Shown in pieces: positions 37,799 to 47,557 of a stretch of 64,000 bases of DNA. Below the pieces are notes generated by a model. The model made no database searches and was not told the DNA's origin. It saw only the letters and a list, made by a program, of their open reading frames with translations. Every line of letters starts with the position of its first letter. The stretch's first letter is position 1. The stretch comes from Pseudomonas taetrolens (GTDB taxonomy: Bacteria > Pseudomonadota > Gammaproteobacteria > Pseudomonadales > Pseudomonadaceae), in assembly GCF_900475285.1 (NCBI RefSeq), contig NZ_LS483370.1, positions 248,001-312,000 on the forward strand, read 5' to 3'. The translations under genes and the position numbers were made by a program.

Positions 37799-38593
37799 AT
37801 GAGCAACGTTCGCAACGACAAGCCGTTCACCCTGGCCGGCCGTACCTATCAGTCGCGCCTGCTGGTGGGGACTGGCAAGTACCGTGATCTTGAAGAAACC
37901 CGCCTCGCCATCGAGGCGTCGGGTGCTGAAATCGTCACCGTTGCCGTGCGCCGGACCAATATCGGTCAGAACCCGGGCGAGCCGAACCTGCTCGACGTGT
38001 TGCCGCCGGACCGTTACACCATCCTGCCGAACACGGCCGGGTGCTATGACGCCGTTGAAGCGGTACGTACCTGTCGCCTGGCCCGTGAGCTGCTCGATGG
38101 CCACAACCTGGTCAAGCTGGAAGTACTGGCAGACCAGAAAACCCTGTTTCCCAATGTCATTGAAACCCTCAAGGCCGCCGAGATTCTGGTCAAGGACGGG
38201 TTCGATGTCATGGTGTACACCAGCGATGATCCGATCATAGCCCGCGAGCTTGAAGCCATGGGCTGCATCGCGGTCATGCCGCTGGCCGGCCTGATCGGTA
38301 CCGGGCTGGGGATCTGCAATCCCTACAACCTGCGGATCATCCTGGAAGAAGCCAAGATTCCGGTGTTGGTCGATGCTGGCGTGGGCACTGCCTCTGACGC
38401 CACCATCGCCATGGAAATGGGCTGCGAAGCGGTGTTGATGAACTCTGCGATCGCTAATGCCCAGCACCCGATCATCATGGCCGAAGCCATGAAACACGCC
38501 ATTGTGGCGGGCCGTCTGGCGTATCTGGCCGGGCGCATGCCGAAAAAACTCTATGCCAGCGCCTCTTCGCCGCTGGATGGTCTGATCAAGTAA
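37799..38593 (+). CDS. thiG: Thiazole synthase
   Basis: TIM-barrel enzyme of 264 residues that forms the thiazole phosphate from deoxyxylulose phosphate, dehydroglycine and ThiS thiocarboxylate. The Schiff-base lysine region is VKLEVL near residue 110; [15 protein letters not shown] and [26 protein letters not shown] bind phosphate. GAGGA precedes the ATG. Cotranscribed with thiS and probably trmB. Confidence 0.97.
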   Translation: MSNVRNDKPFTLAGRTYQSRLLVGTGKYRDLEETRLAIEASGAEIVTVAVRRTNIGQNPGEPNLLDVLPPDRYTILPNTAGCYDAVEAVRTCRLARELLDGHNLVKLEVLADQKTLFPNVIETLKAAEILVKDGFDVMVYTSDDPIIARELEAMGCIAVMPLAGLIGTGLGICNPYNLRIILEEAKIPVLVDAGVGTASDATIAMEMGCEAVLMNSAIANAQHPIIMAEAMKHAIVAGRLAYLAGRMPKKLYASASSPLDGLIK

Positions 38594-38602
38594 GAGCCAC
38601 TG

Positions 38603-39325
38603 ATGACTGAATCACTAGACACCCCAACCCCGGAAGAAGGCGAAGATCGCCAGCACCGTCGCATCAAGAGTTTTGTGATGCGCGCCGGGCGCATGACCGA
38701 AGGCCAGCAACGCGGCCTCGATCAAGGCACGCCGCTGTACGTACTGCCGCTGGCTGATGCGCCGGTCGACTTCGACCAGGTGTTCGGCCGCTCTGCGCCA
38801 CGCACGCTGGAAATCGGCTTTGGCATGGGTCATTCCTTGCTGGAAATGGCCGCCGCTTCGCCTGAGCAGGATTTCATCGGGGTTGAGGTTCACCGTCCAG
38901 GTGTTGGCGCGCTGCTCAATGGCGTGCTGACCCAGGGCCTGACCAACCTGCGGGTTTACGATTGCGATGCAATTGAAGTCCTGACCCGGTGCGTGGCAGA
39001 CAACAGCCTCGATCGCTTGTTGCTGTTCTTCCCGGACCCTTGGCACAAGAGCCGTCACCACAAGCGTCGGATCGTACAGGCATCCTTTGCTGAGCTGGTA
39101 CGCTCCAAGCTCAAGCCAGGCGGTGTCCTGCACATGGCCACTGACTGGGAACCGTACGCTGAATACATGCTGGAAGTGATGAACGTCGCCCCGGGCTACC
39201 GCAATCTGGCCGAAGACGGCCTGTGCGTACCTCGGCCACCTGAGCGGCCAATCACCAAATTCGAACGCCGTGGCGAACGTCTTGGGCATGGCGTGTGGGA
39301 TCTGAAGTTCGAAAAACTGGCGTAA
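38603..39325 (+). CDS. trmB: tRNA (guanine46-N7)-methyltransferase
   Basis: SAM-dependent methyltransferase of 240 residues. SAM binding: [15 protein letters not shown]; the substrate-binding motif is [14 protein letters not shown]; a C-terminal segment [17 protein letters not shown] is the typical TrmB end. It follows thiG by 9 bases, matching the P. aeruginosa arrangement thiS-thiG-trmB. Confidence 0.97.
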   Translation: MTESLDTPTPEEGEDRQHRRIKSFVMRAGRMTEGQQRGLDQGTPLYVLPLADAPVDFDQVFGRSAPRTLEIGFGMGHSLLEMAAASPEQDFIGVEVHRPGVGALLNGVLTQGLTNLRVYDCDAIEVLTRCVADNSLDRLLLFFPDPWHKSRHHKRRIVQASFAELVRSKLKPGGVLHMATDWEPYAEYMLEVMNVAPGYRNLAEDGLCVPRPPERPITKFERRGERLGHGVWDLKFEKLA

Positions 39326-39348
39326 GCGGTTTTTTCGATCAGATGTCT

Positions 39349-39433
39349 GTAGGAGCGAGCTTGCTCGCGATTGGATCGCTGCGGTGTTTTAGGTGAACCG
39401 TATCGATTGGATCGCGAGCAAGCTCGCTCCTAC
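39349..39433. repeat. REP doublet (family A) downstream of trmB
   Basis: GTAGGAGCGAGCTTGCTCGC at the left and its exact inverse GCGAGCAAGCTCGCTCCTAC at the right, about 45 bases apart, between convergent trmB and the DUF3392 gene. The best-conserved REPIN in the window. Confidence 0.92.
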
Positions 39434-39445
39434 TGGATTAAAGAT

Positions 39446-39769
39446 TCAGCGCCGATCAGCCACGACCCCGATCAACACCAGCACGACCAGCAGCACCGGC
39501 GCGAGGCTGTAGTTGTTGAACTGGCTCAGGCCGCGTTCAATCCAGGGCGTGGCGTAGATCAGGGCGGCACCGCTGCCGATCAGGCAGAGCAGGGCCATCA
39601 AGGGTACGCGCAAGGCGCCGGCAATGCTGCCCAGGCGTTGTTCGACCCAACCTTTGAAGTCTGCCCCAAACAGCACCAGCACGCAGCCGATGAGCGCCAG
39701 AGAGATCTCTGATAGATGGCCGCGGCTCCAGCGCGATACGGTGGCGAGCAGGTCGAGTACCAAGTCCAT
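39446..39769 (-). CDS. DUF3392 small membrane protein
   Basis: Protein of 107 residues with three hydrophobic segments (ISLALIGCVLVLFG; VPLMALLCLIGSGAALIYA; LAPVLLVVLVLIGVVA). AAGGAAATCG directly precedes the ATG. It is the last gene of the metX-metW-DUF4426-rdgB-hemW operon, 9 bases after hemW. Function unknown. Confidence 0.88.
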   Translation of the reverse strand: MDLVLDLLATVSRWSRGHLSEISLALIGCVLVLFGADFKGWVEQRLGSIAGALRVPLMALLCLIGSGAALIYATPWIERGLSQFNNYSLAPVLLVVLVLIGVVADRR

Positions 39770-39778
39770 TCGATTTCC

Positions 39779-40993
39779 TTAGGTCAAAAAGTGCTGCAGC
39801 AAGTCGTTGAGAAACAGCTGGCCTCTGGCAGTCGCCACCAGACGTGACGGTTCGACCTGCAATAAGCCACTTTGTTCGGCGGCCCTGCGGCCAATGCTCA
39901 GGCTGTCGAGGGGCAGCCCGGTGCGCTGTGGGTAGAGTGCCGCATCGACGCCCTCAGTCAGGCGCAAGGCGTTCATTAGAAACTCAAAAGGTAGCTCTTC
40001 TGCTGTCAGTGTTTTCTCGCCAGCTTGAAAGTTTTTAGCTGGATTCAAGTAGTCCTTCGGCAGACGGGTTTTCCAGGTGCGCACGATGCGACCATCAGGG
40101 TGGCTTAATTTACCGTGAGCGCCAGCACCGATGCCGATAAAGTCGCCAAAACTCCAGTAGTTGAGGTTATGCCGTGCAGGGCGTCCCGGTTGGGCATAAG
40201 CCGATACTTCGTACTGGGCGTAGCCATGTTCGGCGAGCAGCGCCTGACCGGCCTCCTGAATGTCCCACAGGGTGTCATCTTCGGGGAGGACCGGAGGCTG
40301 GTTCCAGAACACGGTGTTGGGTTCCAGCGTCAACTGGTACCACGACAGGTGCGTCGGCTTCAGAGCGATGGCCTGGCGCAGGTCGCTCAGGGCGTCGTCC
40401 AGCGACTGATCGGGCAAGCCGTGCATCAAGTCCAGGTTGAAATTATCAAAGCCCGCCTGGCGTGCCATGTCGGCTGCACGTATGGCTTCGTCCCCGTTGT
40501 GGATGCGACCCAGTGCTTCGAGCTTGGCTTGCTGAAAGCTCTGGATGCCAATCGACAGTCGATTGATCCCCAGTGCGCGGTAAGCCACAAACTTTTCCTG
40601 TTCGAACGTCCCAGGGTTGGCCTCCAGCGTGATTTCGATATCGCTGGCAAACGGGATGCGTGCTTCGACACCCTTTAGCAGGCGCCCAAGGGATTCGGCG
40701 CTGAACAGGCTGGGCGTTCCCCCCCCGAAGAATATCGAGCTCAGTTCGCGGCCATAGACCGCGTGCAGGTCCTGGTCGAGGTCGGCCAGCAGCGCGTCGA
40801 CGTACTCGTCTTCAGGCAGCACCGGGCTGGCAGTGTGGGAGTTGAAGTCGCAATACGGACATTTGCGCACGCACCACGGGATATGGATATACAGCGACAG
40901 CGGCGGTAGTTGCGTCAGCGGTTCCCGGGGCGCCTGCTGAGTAAAACCGGCCGCGCCGAGGTAGAGCGGTTGGGGCGGTGTGTCGTGGGTCAT
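39779..40993 (-). CDS. hemW: Radical SAM haem chaperone
   Basis: HemN-like radical SAM protein of 404 residues. The cluster motif is [10 protein letters not shown] (CxxxCxxC), followed by FGGGTPSLF and the HemW C-terminal domain. HemW inserts haem into respiratory proteins; it lacks the CPDH activity of HemN. ATG 40993 overlaps the rdgB stop by 4 bases (ATGA) and is therefore chosen over the 58-residue longer frame. Confidence 0.94.
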   Translation of the reverse strand: MTHDTPPQPLYLGAAGFTQQAPREPLTQLPPLSLYIHIPWCVRKCPYCDFNSHTASPVLPEDEYVDALLADLDQDLHAVYGRELSSIFFGGGTPSLFSAESLGRLLKGVEARIPFASDIEITLEANPGTFEQEKFVAYRALGINRLSIGIQSFQQAKLEALGRIHNGDEAIRAADMARQAGFDNFNLDLMHGLPDQSLDDALSDLRQAIALKPTHLSWYQLTLEPNTVFWNQPPVLPEDDTLWDIQEAGQALLAEHGYAQYEVSAYAQPGRPARHNLNYWSFGDFIGIGAGAHGKLSHPDGRIVRTWKTRLPKDYLNPAKNFQAGEKTLTAEELPFEFLMNALRLTEGVDAALYPQRTGLPLDSLSIGRRAAEQSGLLQVEPSRLVATARGQLFLNDLLQHFLT

Positions 40994-41586
40994 TTCAGGC
41001 CCAGGCGCTGGCGCAGCAAGACCATGGCGCGGGCGCGGTGGCTTAGCTGGTTTTTTTCGCTGGGACTCAGCTCGGCGCTGGAGCAGTTGCGCTCGGGAAC
41101 CCAGAACAGAGGGTCGTAACCAAAACCGTGCTCGCCGCTGGCTGCTGTCAGGATGCGGCCGTGCCACAGGCCTTCACAGATGATCGGCAGCGGATCATCC
41201 GCATGGCGAACCAGTGCCAGAACGCACACAAACTGCGCGCCGCGCTCGGTTTGAGGCACGTCTTTCAAGGCATCGAGCAGTTTGGCGTTGTTCGCTGCAT
41301 CGCCCTTGCCGTCGGCGTAGCGTGCCGAGTAAATGCCAGGCGCGCCGCCCAGGAAGTCCACCGCCAGCCCCGAGTCATCGGCCAGTGCCGGCAGCCCGGA
41401 AAGGCGTGCCGCATTGCGGGCCTTTAGAATCGCGTTTTCAACGAACGACAAACCGGTTTCATCCGGTTCGACGTTGCTGAACTCACCAATCGAGCGTAAC
41501 TGCACCGACTCGCCGAGCATGGCCTGAAGTTCTTTGAGTTTGCCGGCGTTATGGCTAGCCAGTACCAGTTGCGTAAGGTTCATCAT
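40990..41586 (-). CDS. rdgB: Non-canonical purine NTP pyrophosphatase (dITP/XTP)
   Basis: House-cleaning NTPase of 198 residues that hydrolyses dITP and XTP. The signature is [12 protein letters not shown] at the N-terminus, [23 protein letters not shown] in the middle, and [11 protein letters not shown] and LSHRARAM late, all conserved in the Ham1/RdgB family. Its ATG overlaps the DUF4426 stop by 4 bases. Confidence 0.97.
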   Translation of the reverse strand: MMNLTQLVLASHNAGKLKELQAMLGESVQLRSIGEFSNVEPDETGLSFVENAILKARNAARLSGLPALADDSGLAVDFLGGAPGIYSARYADGKGDAANNAKLLDALKDVPQTERGAQFVCVLALVRHADDPLPIICEGLWHGRILTAASGEHGFGYDPLFWVPERNCSSAELSPSEKNQLSHRARAMVLLRQRLGLK

Positions 41587-42020
41587 TCGATGGGAGCGAC
41601 CATTTGAGAAAATTGGATGGTTTCAGATGTTGCACCGCCCGCCTTCACATGAATCTTGAATGTGAAGGTTTGCGGCCCTGCCAGCGGGAATTGGGCCAGA
41701 TAGTTGATCTCGCCGCCGGTACCGACCTGACGGAAGGTCAGCGGTGCCGGCTTGGCATCGCCACTCTGTACCGTGCCCTGAACATTGGCCGGGATGTTTT
41801 TGGCATTTTTGTTGAGGGTGATATTCAACACGCCATTGGTTTTGCTGCGGGAGATTTCAAACTGGTTGGCGATCTCGGGCGTCAGGAACGTTGACGGGAA
41901 CGCGTTGTAGTACACCGTTGTATCGCCAAACGTCTGCTGACGCTGTACAGCGCTGGCGTCGGAAGCGATAGCGTGCGCACCGAAGCACATTGATAACAGC
42001 AGTAATCCAATACGACCCAT
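41583..42020 (-). CDS. DUF4426 secreted protein
   Basis: Protein of 145 residues with a signal peptide ([19 protein letters not shown]). AAGGAG lies 7 bases before ATG 42020, which settles the start. The mature part is probably a beta-rich periplasmic domain. It always seems to accompany metW and rdgB in Pseudomonas; the function is unknown. Confidence 0.87.
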   Translation of the reverse strand: MGRIGLLLLSMCFGAHAIASDASAVQRQQTFGDTTVYYNAFPSTFLTPEIANQFEISRSKTNGVLNITLNKNAKNIPANVQGTVQSGDAKPAPLTFRQVGTGGEINYLAQFPLAGPQTFTFKIHVKAGGATSETIQFSQMVAPIE

Positions 42021-42045
42021 TGTCTTTCTCCTTGAACGCGCTGAG

Positions 42046-42666
42046 TTACACCGCGACTTTATGATCCTGCAGACCAGGACTGCTGACACGATAAATGCCG
42101 ATCTCGCCCAACAGGTTAGGCCATATCTTGCTCGCCCACCCGTGCCTGTGTTGTTGATCTACGGCAAGGCGGTCGAGGACTCGGGCTTCGCGCTCGCGGC
42201 ACAGGGCCTCAAAGTCTTCAAAGGTGCAGAAGTGAATGTTCGGCGTGTTGTACCAGGTATAAGGCAAAAACTCGGACACAGGCATCCGGCCCTTGCTGGC
42301 CAGGTACCAGCGGCAGCGCCAGTGACCGAAGTTGGGGAAGGTGATGATGCACTGACGACCGACCCGCAGCATTTCGTCGAGAATCCGGTCGGGATAGTGC
42401 ACGGCTTGCAATGCCTGAGTCATGACCACGATATCGAAGCTGTTGCTGGCGAAGTTGCCCAGGCCTTTATCGAGATCTTGCTCGATGACGTTTATGCCCT
42501 TGGCTACGCACTGGGCAATGTTGTCCGGGTCGTTTTCCAGGCCGTAGCCGGTGACTTGCTTATTGTCGCGCAGCCAGCTGAGCAGTTCGCCGTCACCACA
42601 ACCCAGGTCGAGCACGCGGCTGCCGGCGGGGATCCAGTCTTGGATGATTTCCAGGTCGGCTCTCAT
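42046..42666 (-). CDS. metW: Methionine biosynthesis protein, SAM-methyltransferase fold
   Basis: Protein of 206 residues with a SAM-binding motif VLDLGCGDGELLSWL and the family segment IVMTQALQAVHYPDRILDEMLRVG. MetW is encoded with MetX in many proteobacteria and is needed for full homoserine acyltransferase function. ATG 42666 lies 7 bases after the metX stop; the alternative TTG is inside metX and less likely. Confidence 0.95.
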   Translation of the reverse strand: MRADLEIIQDWIPAGSRVLDLGCGDGELLSWLRDNKQVTGYGLENDPDNIAQCVAKGINVIEQDLDKGLGNFASNSFDIVVMTQALQAVHYPDRILDEMLRVGRQCIITFPNFGHWRCRWYLASKGRMPVSEFLPYTWYNTPNIHFCTFEDFEALCREREARVLDRLAVDQQHRHGWASKIWPNLLGEIGIYRVSSPGLQDHKVAV

Positions 42667-42673
42667 GGCGTTC

Positions 42674-43813
42674 TCACAGTTCAATTCGGTTCATGTAATT
42701 GCTGAAGGCTTGCAGGTAACGCGGAATCGGGATCAGGAAGGCGTCATGGCCTTGCGGCGCATCGATTTCCAGATAGCACACGTCTTTTTTGGCAGCCATC
42801 AACGCATCTACCAGCTCCCGCGAGCGGGCCGGGGAGAAGCGCCAGTCGGTGGTGAACGACATCACGCAAAACCGGGCTTTGACGCCGGCAAAGGTTTTGG
42901 CCAGGTCATTGTCGAAGTTGGCGGCCGGGTCGAAGTAGTCCAGTGCCTTGGTCATCAGCAAGTAGGTATTGGCATCGAAACGTCCGGAGAACTCTTCGCC
43001 CTGGTAACGCAGGTAGCTCTCGACCTGGAACTCGACACTGTGGAAGTCGTAGTTGAGGTTTTCGTTCTTCAGGCCGCGGCCGAACTTCTCGCCCATCGAG
43101 TCATCGGACAGGTACGTAATGTGCCCGACCATGCGCGCCAGCATCAGGCCGCGCTTGGGGATGACGCCTTTTTCCTGGAACGAGCCGCCATGGAATTCCG
43201 GGTCGGTAAGAATGGCCTGACGGGCGACCTCGTTGAACGCGATATTCTGCGCGGACAACTTTGGTGCGGATGCAATTGCCAGGCAATGACGCAAGCGATC
43301 CGGGTAGCTGATGCTCCACTGCAACGCCTGCATGCCGCCCAGGCTGCCGCCGATCACCGCAGCCCACTGGTTGATGCCGATCCGGTCGGCCAGGCGCGCC
43401 TGGCTGTGGACCCAGTCTTCAACGGTCAATACCGGGAAGTCGGCACCGAACGGGCGGCCGGTTTCCGGGTTGAGGCTGCTCGGCCCGGTAGAGCCATTGC
43501 AGCCACCCAGGTTGTTCAGGCTGACCACAAAGAACTTGTTGGTGTCGATCGGTTTGCCTGGGCCAATGCAACTGTCCCACCAGCCGGGCTTGCGCTCATC
43601 GGCACTGTGGTAGCCCGCGGCATGATGGTGACCGGACAGTGCATGGCAGATCAGCACAGCATTGCTGGCTGAGGCATTGAGCTGGCCATAGGTTTCGTAA
43701 ATCAAATCATAGGCAGGCAGTGAGCGGCCGCAGGCGAGGGCCAGCGGTTCGCTGAAGTGCGCAATTTGCGGCACGACCAGACCAACGGAATCGGGGGGAA
43801 AGGCAGCTGGCAT
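42674..43813 (-). CDS. metX: Homoserine O-succinyltransferase
   Basis: Alpha/beta-hydrolase-fold acyltransferase of 379 residues, first committed step of methionine synthesis. The nucleophile elbow is [12 protein letters not shown], the histidine is in GHDAFL, and the aspartate is in TTDWRFSP. Although named MetX, the Pseudomonas enzymes are reported to prefer succinyl-CoA, so I call it a succinyltransferase. ATG 43813 matches the P. aeruginosa length. It heads the operon metX-metW-DUF4426-rdgB-hemW-DUF3392. Confidence 0.94.
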   Translation of the reverse strand: MPAAFPPDSVGLVVPQIAHFSEPLALACGRSLPAYDLIYETYGQLNASASNAVLICHALSGHHHAAGYHSADERKPGWWDSCIGPGKPIDTNKFFVVSLNNLGGCNGSTGPSSLNPETGRPFGADFPVLTVEDWVHSQARLADRIGINQWAAVIGGSLGGMQALQWSISYPDRLRHCLAIASAPKLSAQNIAFNEVARQAILTDPEFHGGSFQEKGVIPKRGLMLARMVGHITYLSDDSMGEKFGRGLKNENLNYDFHSVEFQVESYLRYQGEEFSGRFDANTYLLMTKALDYFDPAANFDNDLAKTFAGVKARFCVMSFTTDWRFSPARSRELVDALMAAKKDVCYLEIDAPQGHDAFLIPIPRYLQAFSNYMNRIEL

Positions 43814-43888
43814 TGACCCTGCTCTCATTTAAATGAGGCGTAAGTCTAATGAGCGGGGGACGCAGCAGCAAGCAATGGTGCAAAACCC

Positions 43889-43992
43889 TGTAGCCGCTGC
43901 CGAAGGCTGCGATAAGGTCCGCAGGACCTTTGTCATGCTTGATAACAACGGGGTCGCTTCGCAACTCATCGCAGCCTTCGGCCGCGGCTACA
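43889..43992. repeat. Palindromic repeat doublet (family B) between yggU and metX
   Basis: TGTAGCCGCTGCCGAAGGCT at the left and the inverted ATCGCAGCCTTCGGCCGCGG then CTACA at the right, about 50 bases apart, with a smaller inverted repeat AGGTCC-GC-AGGACCT inside. Lies between two minus-strand operons. Confidence 0.88.
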
Positions 43993-43995
43993 GCG

Positions 43996-44292
43996 TCAGG
44001 GTTTTGAGTCAGCCAGCCCGGGCAAATCCGGCAGCTTTTTCGGGGCGTGCAAGCGCACGCGTTTCTGCCGGTTGAGTTCGCCACTGACCAGGCTGACCTG
44101 ACTTTTGGCGATACCGAACGCCTTGGCCAGAAAGGCCATCAGGTGGGCATTGGCTTTGCCTTCAACCGGAGGGGCGGTGAGGCGGATTTTCAGGCGGTCA
44201 CCGTGCAGGCCTGCGAATTCATCGCTGCTGGCCTTGGGTTGCAGGTGACAGTCGAGAATCAGGTCCTCACCGTCCCAACGGAAGTAGCTCAT
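43996..44292 (-). CDS. yggU: YggU/DUF167 family protein
   Basis: Small protein of 98 residues with the DUF167 core GDRLKIRLTAPPVEGKANAH and FGIAKSQVSLVSGE. Function unknown. Its ATG overlaps the yggT stop by one base (TGATG). The yggS-proC-yggT-yggU order is widespread in gammaproteobacteria. Confidence 0.92.
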   Translation of the reverse strand: MSYFRWDGEDLILDCHLQPKASSDEFAGLHGDRLKIRLTAPPVEGKANAHLMAFLAKAFGIAKSQVSLVSGELNRQKRVRLHAPKKLPDLPGLADSKP

Positions 44293-44879
44293 CAGATCAG
44301 GCCGAACAACACGACAGGCATGCCGACATACATGGCCAGAGGTGGGATCGCATAGCTCTGGATCAGCTGAATCACCATGAAGGCGAGGATCGGCGAGATA
44401 TCCAGGCCACCCATGCTTGGCAGCATACGGCGAAACGGCGCCAGGGCCGGCTCGGTGATCTGGTTGACCAGCTCAGCGCCAGGGCTGGTGCTGCCCGGTG
44501 CGACCCACGACAGGATCACGCTGATGATCAGGGCGAAGAAGAACACCTTCAAGAACAGCGCGGTTACACCAATCATTGCCCACGCCAGCAGGCCGAGAAT
44601 GTTGAACGGGATATAGCTGAGGGTCAGCACGACGGCAAACACCACCATTTGCACGATGATCGCCAGAACCAGCGAGGACATGTCCAGGCCGAATACGCTC
44701 GGAATAACCCGACGCAAAGGCTTGAGCAAGGGCTGCGTTGCCTTGACCGTGAACTGGCACAGCGGGTTATAGAAGTTGGCCCGTACCAATTGCAGGATGA
44801 AGCGCAACAGAACGATCAGCAGGTAGAGGCTACCCAGGGTTTGAATCACGAAAATGGCAGCGCCATTAAGTCCAGACAT
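44292..44879 (-). CDS. yggT: YggT family membrane protein
   Basis: Integral membrane protein of 195 residues made of two YggT repeats, each with two spans (FVIQTLGSLYLLIVLLRFILQL and FFALIISVILSWVAPG mark the repeats). The second of two adjacent ATGs (44879) has better spacing to AAGGAG. The family is linked to osmotic tolerance and to cell-division-associated functions in some bacteria. Confidence 0.9.
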   Translation of the reverse strand: MSGLNGAAIFVIQTLGSLYLLIVLLRFILQLVRANFYNPLCQFTVKATQPLLKPLRRVIPSVFGLDMSSLVLAIIVQMVVFAVVLTLSYIPFNILGLLAWAMIGVTALFLKVFFFALIISVILSWVAPGSTSPGAELVNQITEPALAPFRRMLPSMGGLDISPILAFMVIQLIQSYAIPPLAMYVGMPVVLFGLI

Positions 44880-44889
44880 CATGTGCTCC

Positions 44890-45708
44890 TTATTGGCCCA
44901 GTTGTTCGGCCATTTCGGCCGAGCGGTGCGCGGCGGCACTCAATGCTGTTTCGACCATGGCTTCAAAGCCGCTGGCCTGGAATGATTTGATTGCAGCTTC
45001 AGTGGTGCCCGCAGGCGAGGTCACGCGGCGGCGCAATTCGGCGGCGTCGACATCGCTGCCCACGGCCATGTGCGCAGCGCCGAGCGCCGTTTGTTCGGCC
45101 AGCTGTTCTGCCACATCGCGCGACAGACCCAGTTTGACGCCTGCATCGGTCATGGCTTCGATCAGCAGGAAGAAGTACGCCGGGCCGCTGCCGGATACGG
45201 CGGTTACTGCGTCGATCTGCGCTTCAGCGTCAACCCACACCACGGTGCCTACGGCGCTGAGCAGTTCATCGGCCTGCTGGCGTTGCTCAGTGGTCACGTC
45301 CGGGGTGGCGAACAGGCCGCTGACGCCTTTGCCCAGCAGCGCAGGTGTATTAGGCATGCAGCGCACCAGGGGCTGGCTGCCCAACCAGTTCAGCAGGCTG
45401 GCGCAGGTGATGCCGGCGGCAATCGAGACCAGCAGCTGATGGGGCTTGAGGTGGGGGCGCAGGTCCTGGCACACCGCCTTCATGGCCTGTGGCTTGACTG
45501 CGATCACAATCACGTCAGCGTCCTGAATCGCCTGCGCGTTGTCGGCAAATAGCTCGATGCCGTGTTCGGCGGCTACTTTGGCCCGAGTTTCAGCACCGGG
45601 ATCGCTGGCGCGGATCTGTGCGGCGTCCAGACCTTTGGCCCGCAGGCCACCGATCAGGCTGGACGCCATGTTACCTGCCCCGATAAAGGCAATACGCATC
45701 TTGCTCAT
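44890..45708 (-). CDS. proC: Pyrroline-5-carboxylate reductase
   Basis: Last step of proline synthesis; 272 residues. NAD(P)-binding FIGAGNMASSLIGGLRAKG at the N-terminus; VSIAAGITCASL and RCMPNTPALLGKGVSGL in the middle; the C-terminal signature AVSGSGPAYFFLLIEAMTDAGVKLGL binds substrate. It follows yggS by 33 bases. Confidence 0.97.
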   Translation of the reverse strand: MSKMRIAFIGAGNMASSLIGGLRAKGLDAAQIRASDPGAETRAKVAAEHGIELFADNAQAIQDADVIVIAVKPQAMKAVCQDLRPHLKPHQLLVSIAAGITCASLLNWLGSQPLVRCMPNTPALLGKGVSGLFATPDVTTEQRQQADELLSAVGTVVWVDAEAQIDAVTAVSGSGPAYFFLLIEAMTDAGVKLGLSRDVAEQLAEQTALGAAHMAVGSDVDAAELRRRVTSPAGTTEAAIKSFQASGFEAMVETALSAAAHRSAEMAEQLGQ

Positions 45709-45741
45709 AACCGATCCTTCTAAAAAATGAGAGTGGTTTTC

Positions 45742-46428
45742 TCAGGCCTGGCCATAATCACGGGCGCCAAAGAGTGCAGTACCAATGCGCACCCAAGTGG
45801 CACCTTGGGCGATGGCCGACTCCAGGTCGTGGCTCATGCCCATTGAAAGCGTGTCGAGCCCCAGATTCAGGCTTTCTTGCAGGTGACGTACCGTGGCAAA
45901 CGCACGGTCTTGCTCGGCGCGGTCTTCGGTCGGCTCCGGAATGGCCATCAGGCCGCGCAATTTCAGGCGTGGCAATGCACTGATCGCTGCTGCCAGCGCA
46001 GGCAAGTCTGCTGGAGTACAGCCCGATTTGCTGGCTTCGCCACTGACATTGACCTGAATGCAGATATTCAGGGGCGCCAGCTCTGCCGGGCGTTGTTCAG
46101 ACAGGCGCTGAGCAATTTTCAGGCGGTCTACAGAATGCACCCACTCAAAGTGCTCGGCGATATCACGCGTCTTGTTCGATTGAATGGGGCCAATGAAGTG
46201 CCAACTCAAGGGCAGGTCGGCTAATTCAACCTGTTTGGCACGTGCTTCCTGAAGGTAGTTTTCGCCAAAGTCGCGAATCCCGGAGGCATAGGCTTCACGC
46301 AGTGCGGTCGCGGGTTTGGTCTTGCTGACAGCGAGCAGGTGAACGCTCGTTACATCACGTTGCACAGCCAGGGCCGCAGCGCGGATGCGAGCCTCAACCA
46401 GCGCAATATTGCCTGCTATCGTGGACAT
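45742..46428 (-). CDS. yggS: PLP homeostasis protein, YggS/PipY family
   Basis: Single-domain PLP-binding TIM-barrel protein of 228 residues that controls free pyridoxal phosphate. The PLP lysine is in LLAVSKTKPA; HFIGPIQSNKTRDIAEHFEWVHSVD and LSMGMSHDLESAI are family signatures. First gene of yggS-proC-yggT-yggU, divergent from pilT across 56 bases. Confidence 0.96.
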   Translation of the reverse strand: MSTIAGNIALVEARIRAAALAVQRDVTSVHLLAVSKTKPATALREAYASGIRDFGENYLQEARAKQVELADLPLSWHFIGPIQSNKTRDIAEHFEWVHSVDRLKIAQRLSEQRPAELAPLNICIQVNVSGEASKSGCTPADLPALAAAISALPRLKLRGLMAIPEPTEDRAEQDRAFATVRHLQESLNLGLDTLSMGMSHDLESAIAQGATWVRIGTALFGARDYGQA

Positions 46429-46484
46429 CGATTAAGCCCGCCGTTGTGAAAGTCTGCGGCATTCTACTGGAATTGGGAGGGGGG

Positions 46485-47474
46485 ATGGATATCGCCGACC
46501 TGTTGGCGTTTAGCGTCAGGCATGAAGCTTCGGACTTGCATTTGTCTGCGGGTGTTGCGCCCATGTTGAGGGTGAACGGCGAGATGATGCGCTGCGAGCT
46601 GCCCGTGCTGGCGCCGGCGCAGACGCAGGCCCTGATCCGCAGCGTGATGACGGATGCCCAACGCATTGCTTTTGAGACGCACCACGAAGCCGACTTTTCA
46701 TACGTAGTGCCCGGGCTGGGCCGCTTTCGGGTTAATGCGTTCAAGCAGCAGCGCGGTGATGGTGCGGTGTTTCGTAGCATTGCCGGGACGGTGCCGAGCC
46801 TGGAGTCGCTAGGTCTTGGCGAGGTTTTCCGCCAGCTCTGCAATACGCCGCAGGGTCTGATCCTGATCACGGGGGCCACCGGCTCGGGGAAGACCACCAC
46901 CCTGGCGGCAATGATCGACCACCTTAATAGCACTCGCCAGCAGCATATTCTTACCATCGAGGACCCTATCGAGTTCATCCACGCGTCGCGCCAATGCCTG
47001 ATCAATCAACGCGAGGTGCACCGCGACACCCACAGCTTTGCCGCAGCGCTGCGTTCGGCTCTGCGCGAGGACCCGGATGTGATCATGCTGGGTGAGATGC
47101 GTGATCTCGATACCATCCGCCTGGCGCTGACAGCTGCGGAAACCGGGCATCTGGTCTTGGCCACGCTGCACACGCCTTCGGCGGCCAAGACAATCGACCG
47201 GGTGGTAGACGTGTTTGCGGGTGAAGAAAAGGCGATGGTACGGGCCATGCTGTCCGAGTCATTGCAGGCGGTGATATCTCAGACGCTGGTCAGGAAGCCG
47301 GGCGCTGGGCGTGTGGCGGCCCACGAAATCATGTTGGGCACGCCAGCGATCCGCAACCTGATCCGGGAGAACAAGGTGTCGCAGATGGTCACGGCCATCC
47401 AGACGGGCGGGGCGCTTGGCATGCAGACGCTGGAGATGAGCCTGAAGCGGCTGAGGGATAAAGGCGAACTGTAG
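46485..47474 (+). CDS. pilT: Type IV pilus retraction ATPase, short C-terminus
   Basis: Secretion-type hexameric ATPase of 329 residues that depolymerises pili for twitching. Walker A is GATGSGKTT (130-138), the Asp box is TIEDPIEFIH, the Walker B region is VIMLGEMRDLDTIRLALTAAETGH and the His box is LATLHTPSAAKTIDR. Compared with the 344-residue P. aeruginosa PilT as I remember it, the last roughly 15 residues are missing: the protein stops soon after GMQTLEMSLKRLRDKGEL. No pilU follows. ATG 46485, preceded by GGGAGGGG, is the family start. Confidence 0.93.
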   Translation: MDIADLLAFSVRHEASDLHLSAGVAPMLRVNGEMMRCELPVLAPAQTQALIRSVMTDAQRIAFETHHEADFSYVVPGLGRFRVNAFKQQRGDGAVFRSIAGTVPSLESLGLGEVFRQLCNTPQGLILITGATGSGKTTTLAAMIDHLNSTRQQHILTIEDPIEFIHASRQCLINQREVHRDTHSFAAALRSALREDPDVIMLGEMRDLDTIRLALTAAETGHLVLATLHTPSAAKTIDRVVDVFAGEEKAMVRAMLSESLQAVISQTLVRKPGAGRVAAHEIMLGTPAIRNLIRENKVSQMVTAIQTGGALGMQTLEMSLKRLRDKGEL

Positions 47475-47546
47475 GAGCGGGCTTGCTCGCGACACGGTTT
47501 TTTAGAAACACCGTAGCAATTTCATCGCGAACAAGCCGTTCCTACA
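47471..47546. repeat. REP doublet (family A) after pilT
   Basis: GTAGGAGCGGGCTTGCTCGC and an inverted, slightly diverged copy TCGCGAACAAGCCGTTCCTA at the right. The first copy begins within the last codons and stop of pilT (47472-47474 is the stop), so the repeat defines the very end of that gene. Confidence 0.85.
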
Positions 47547-47557
47547 GGGGCAGGGCT

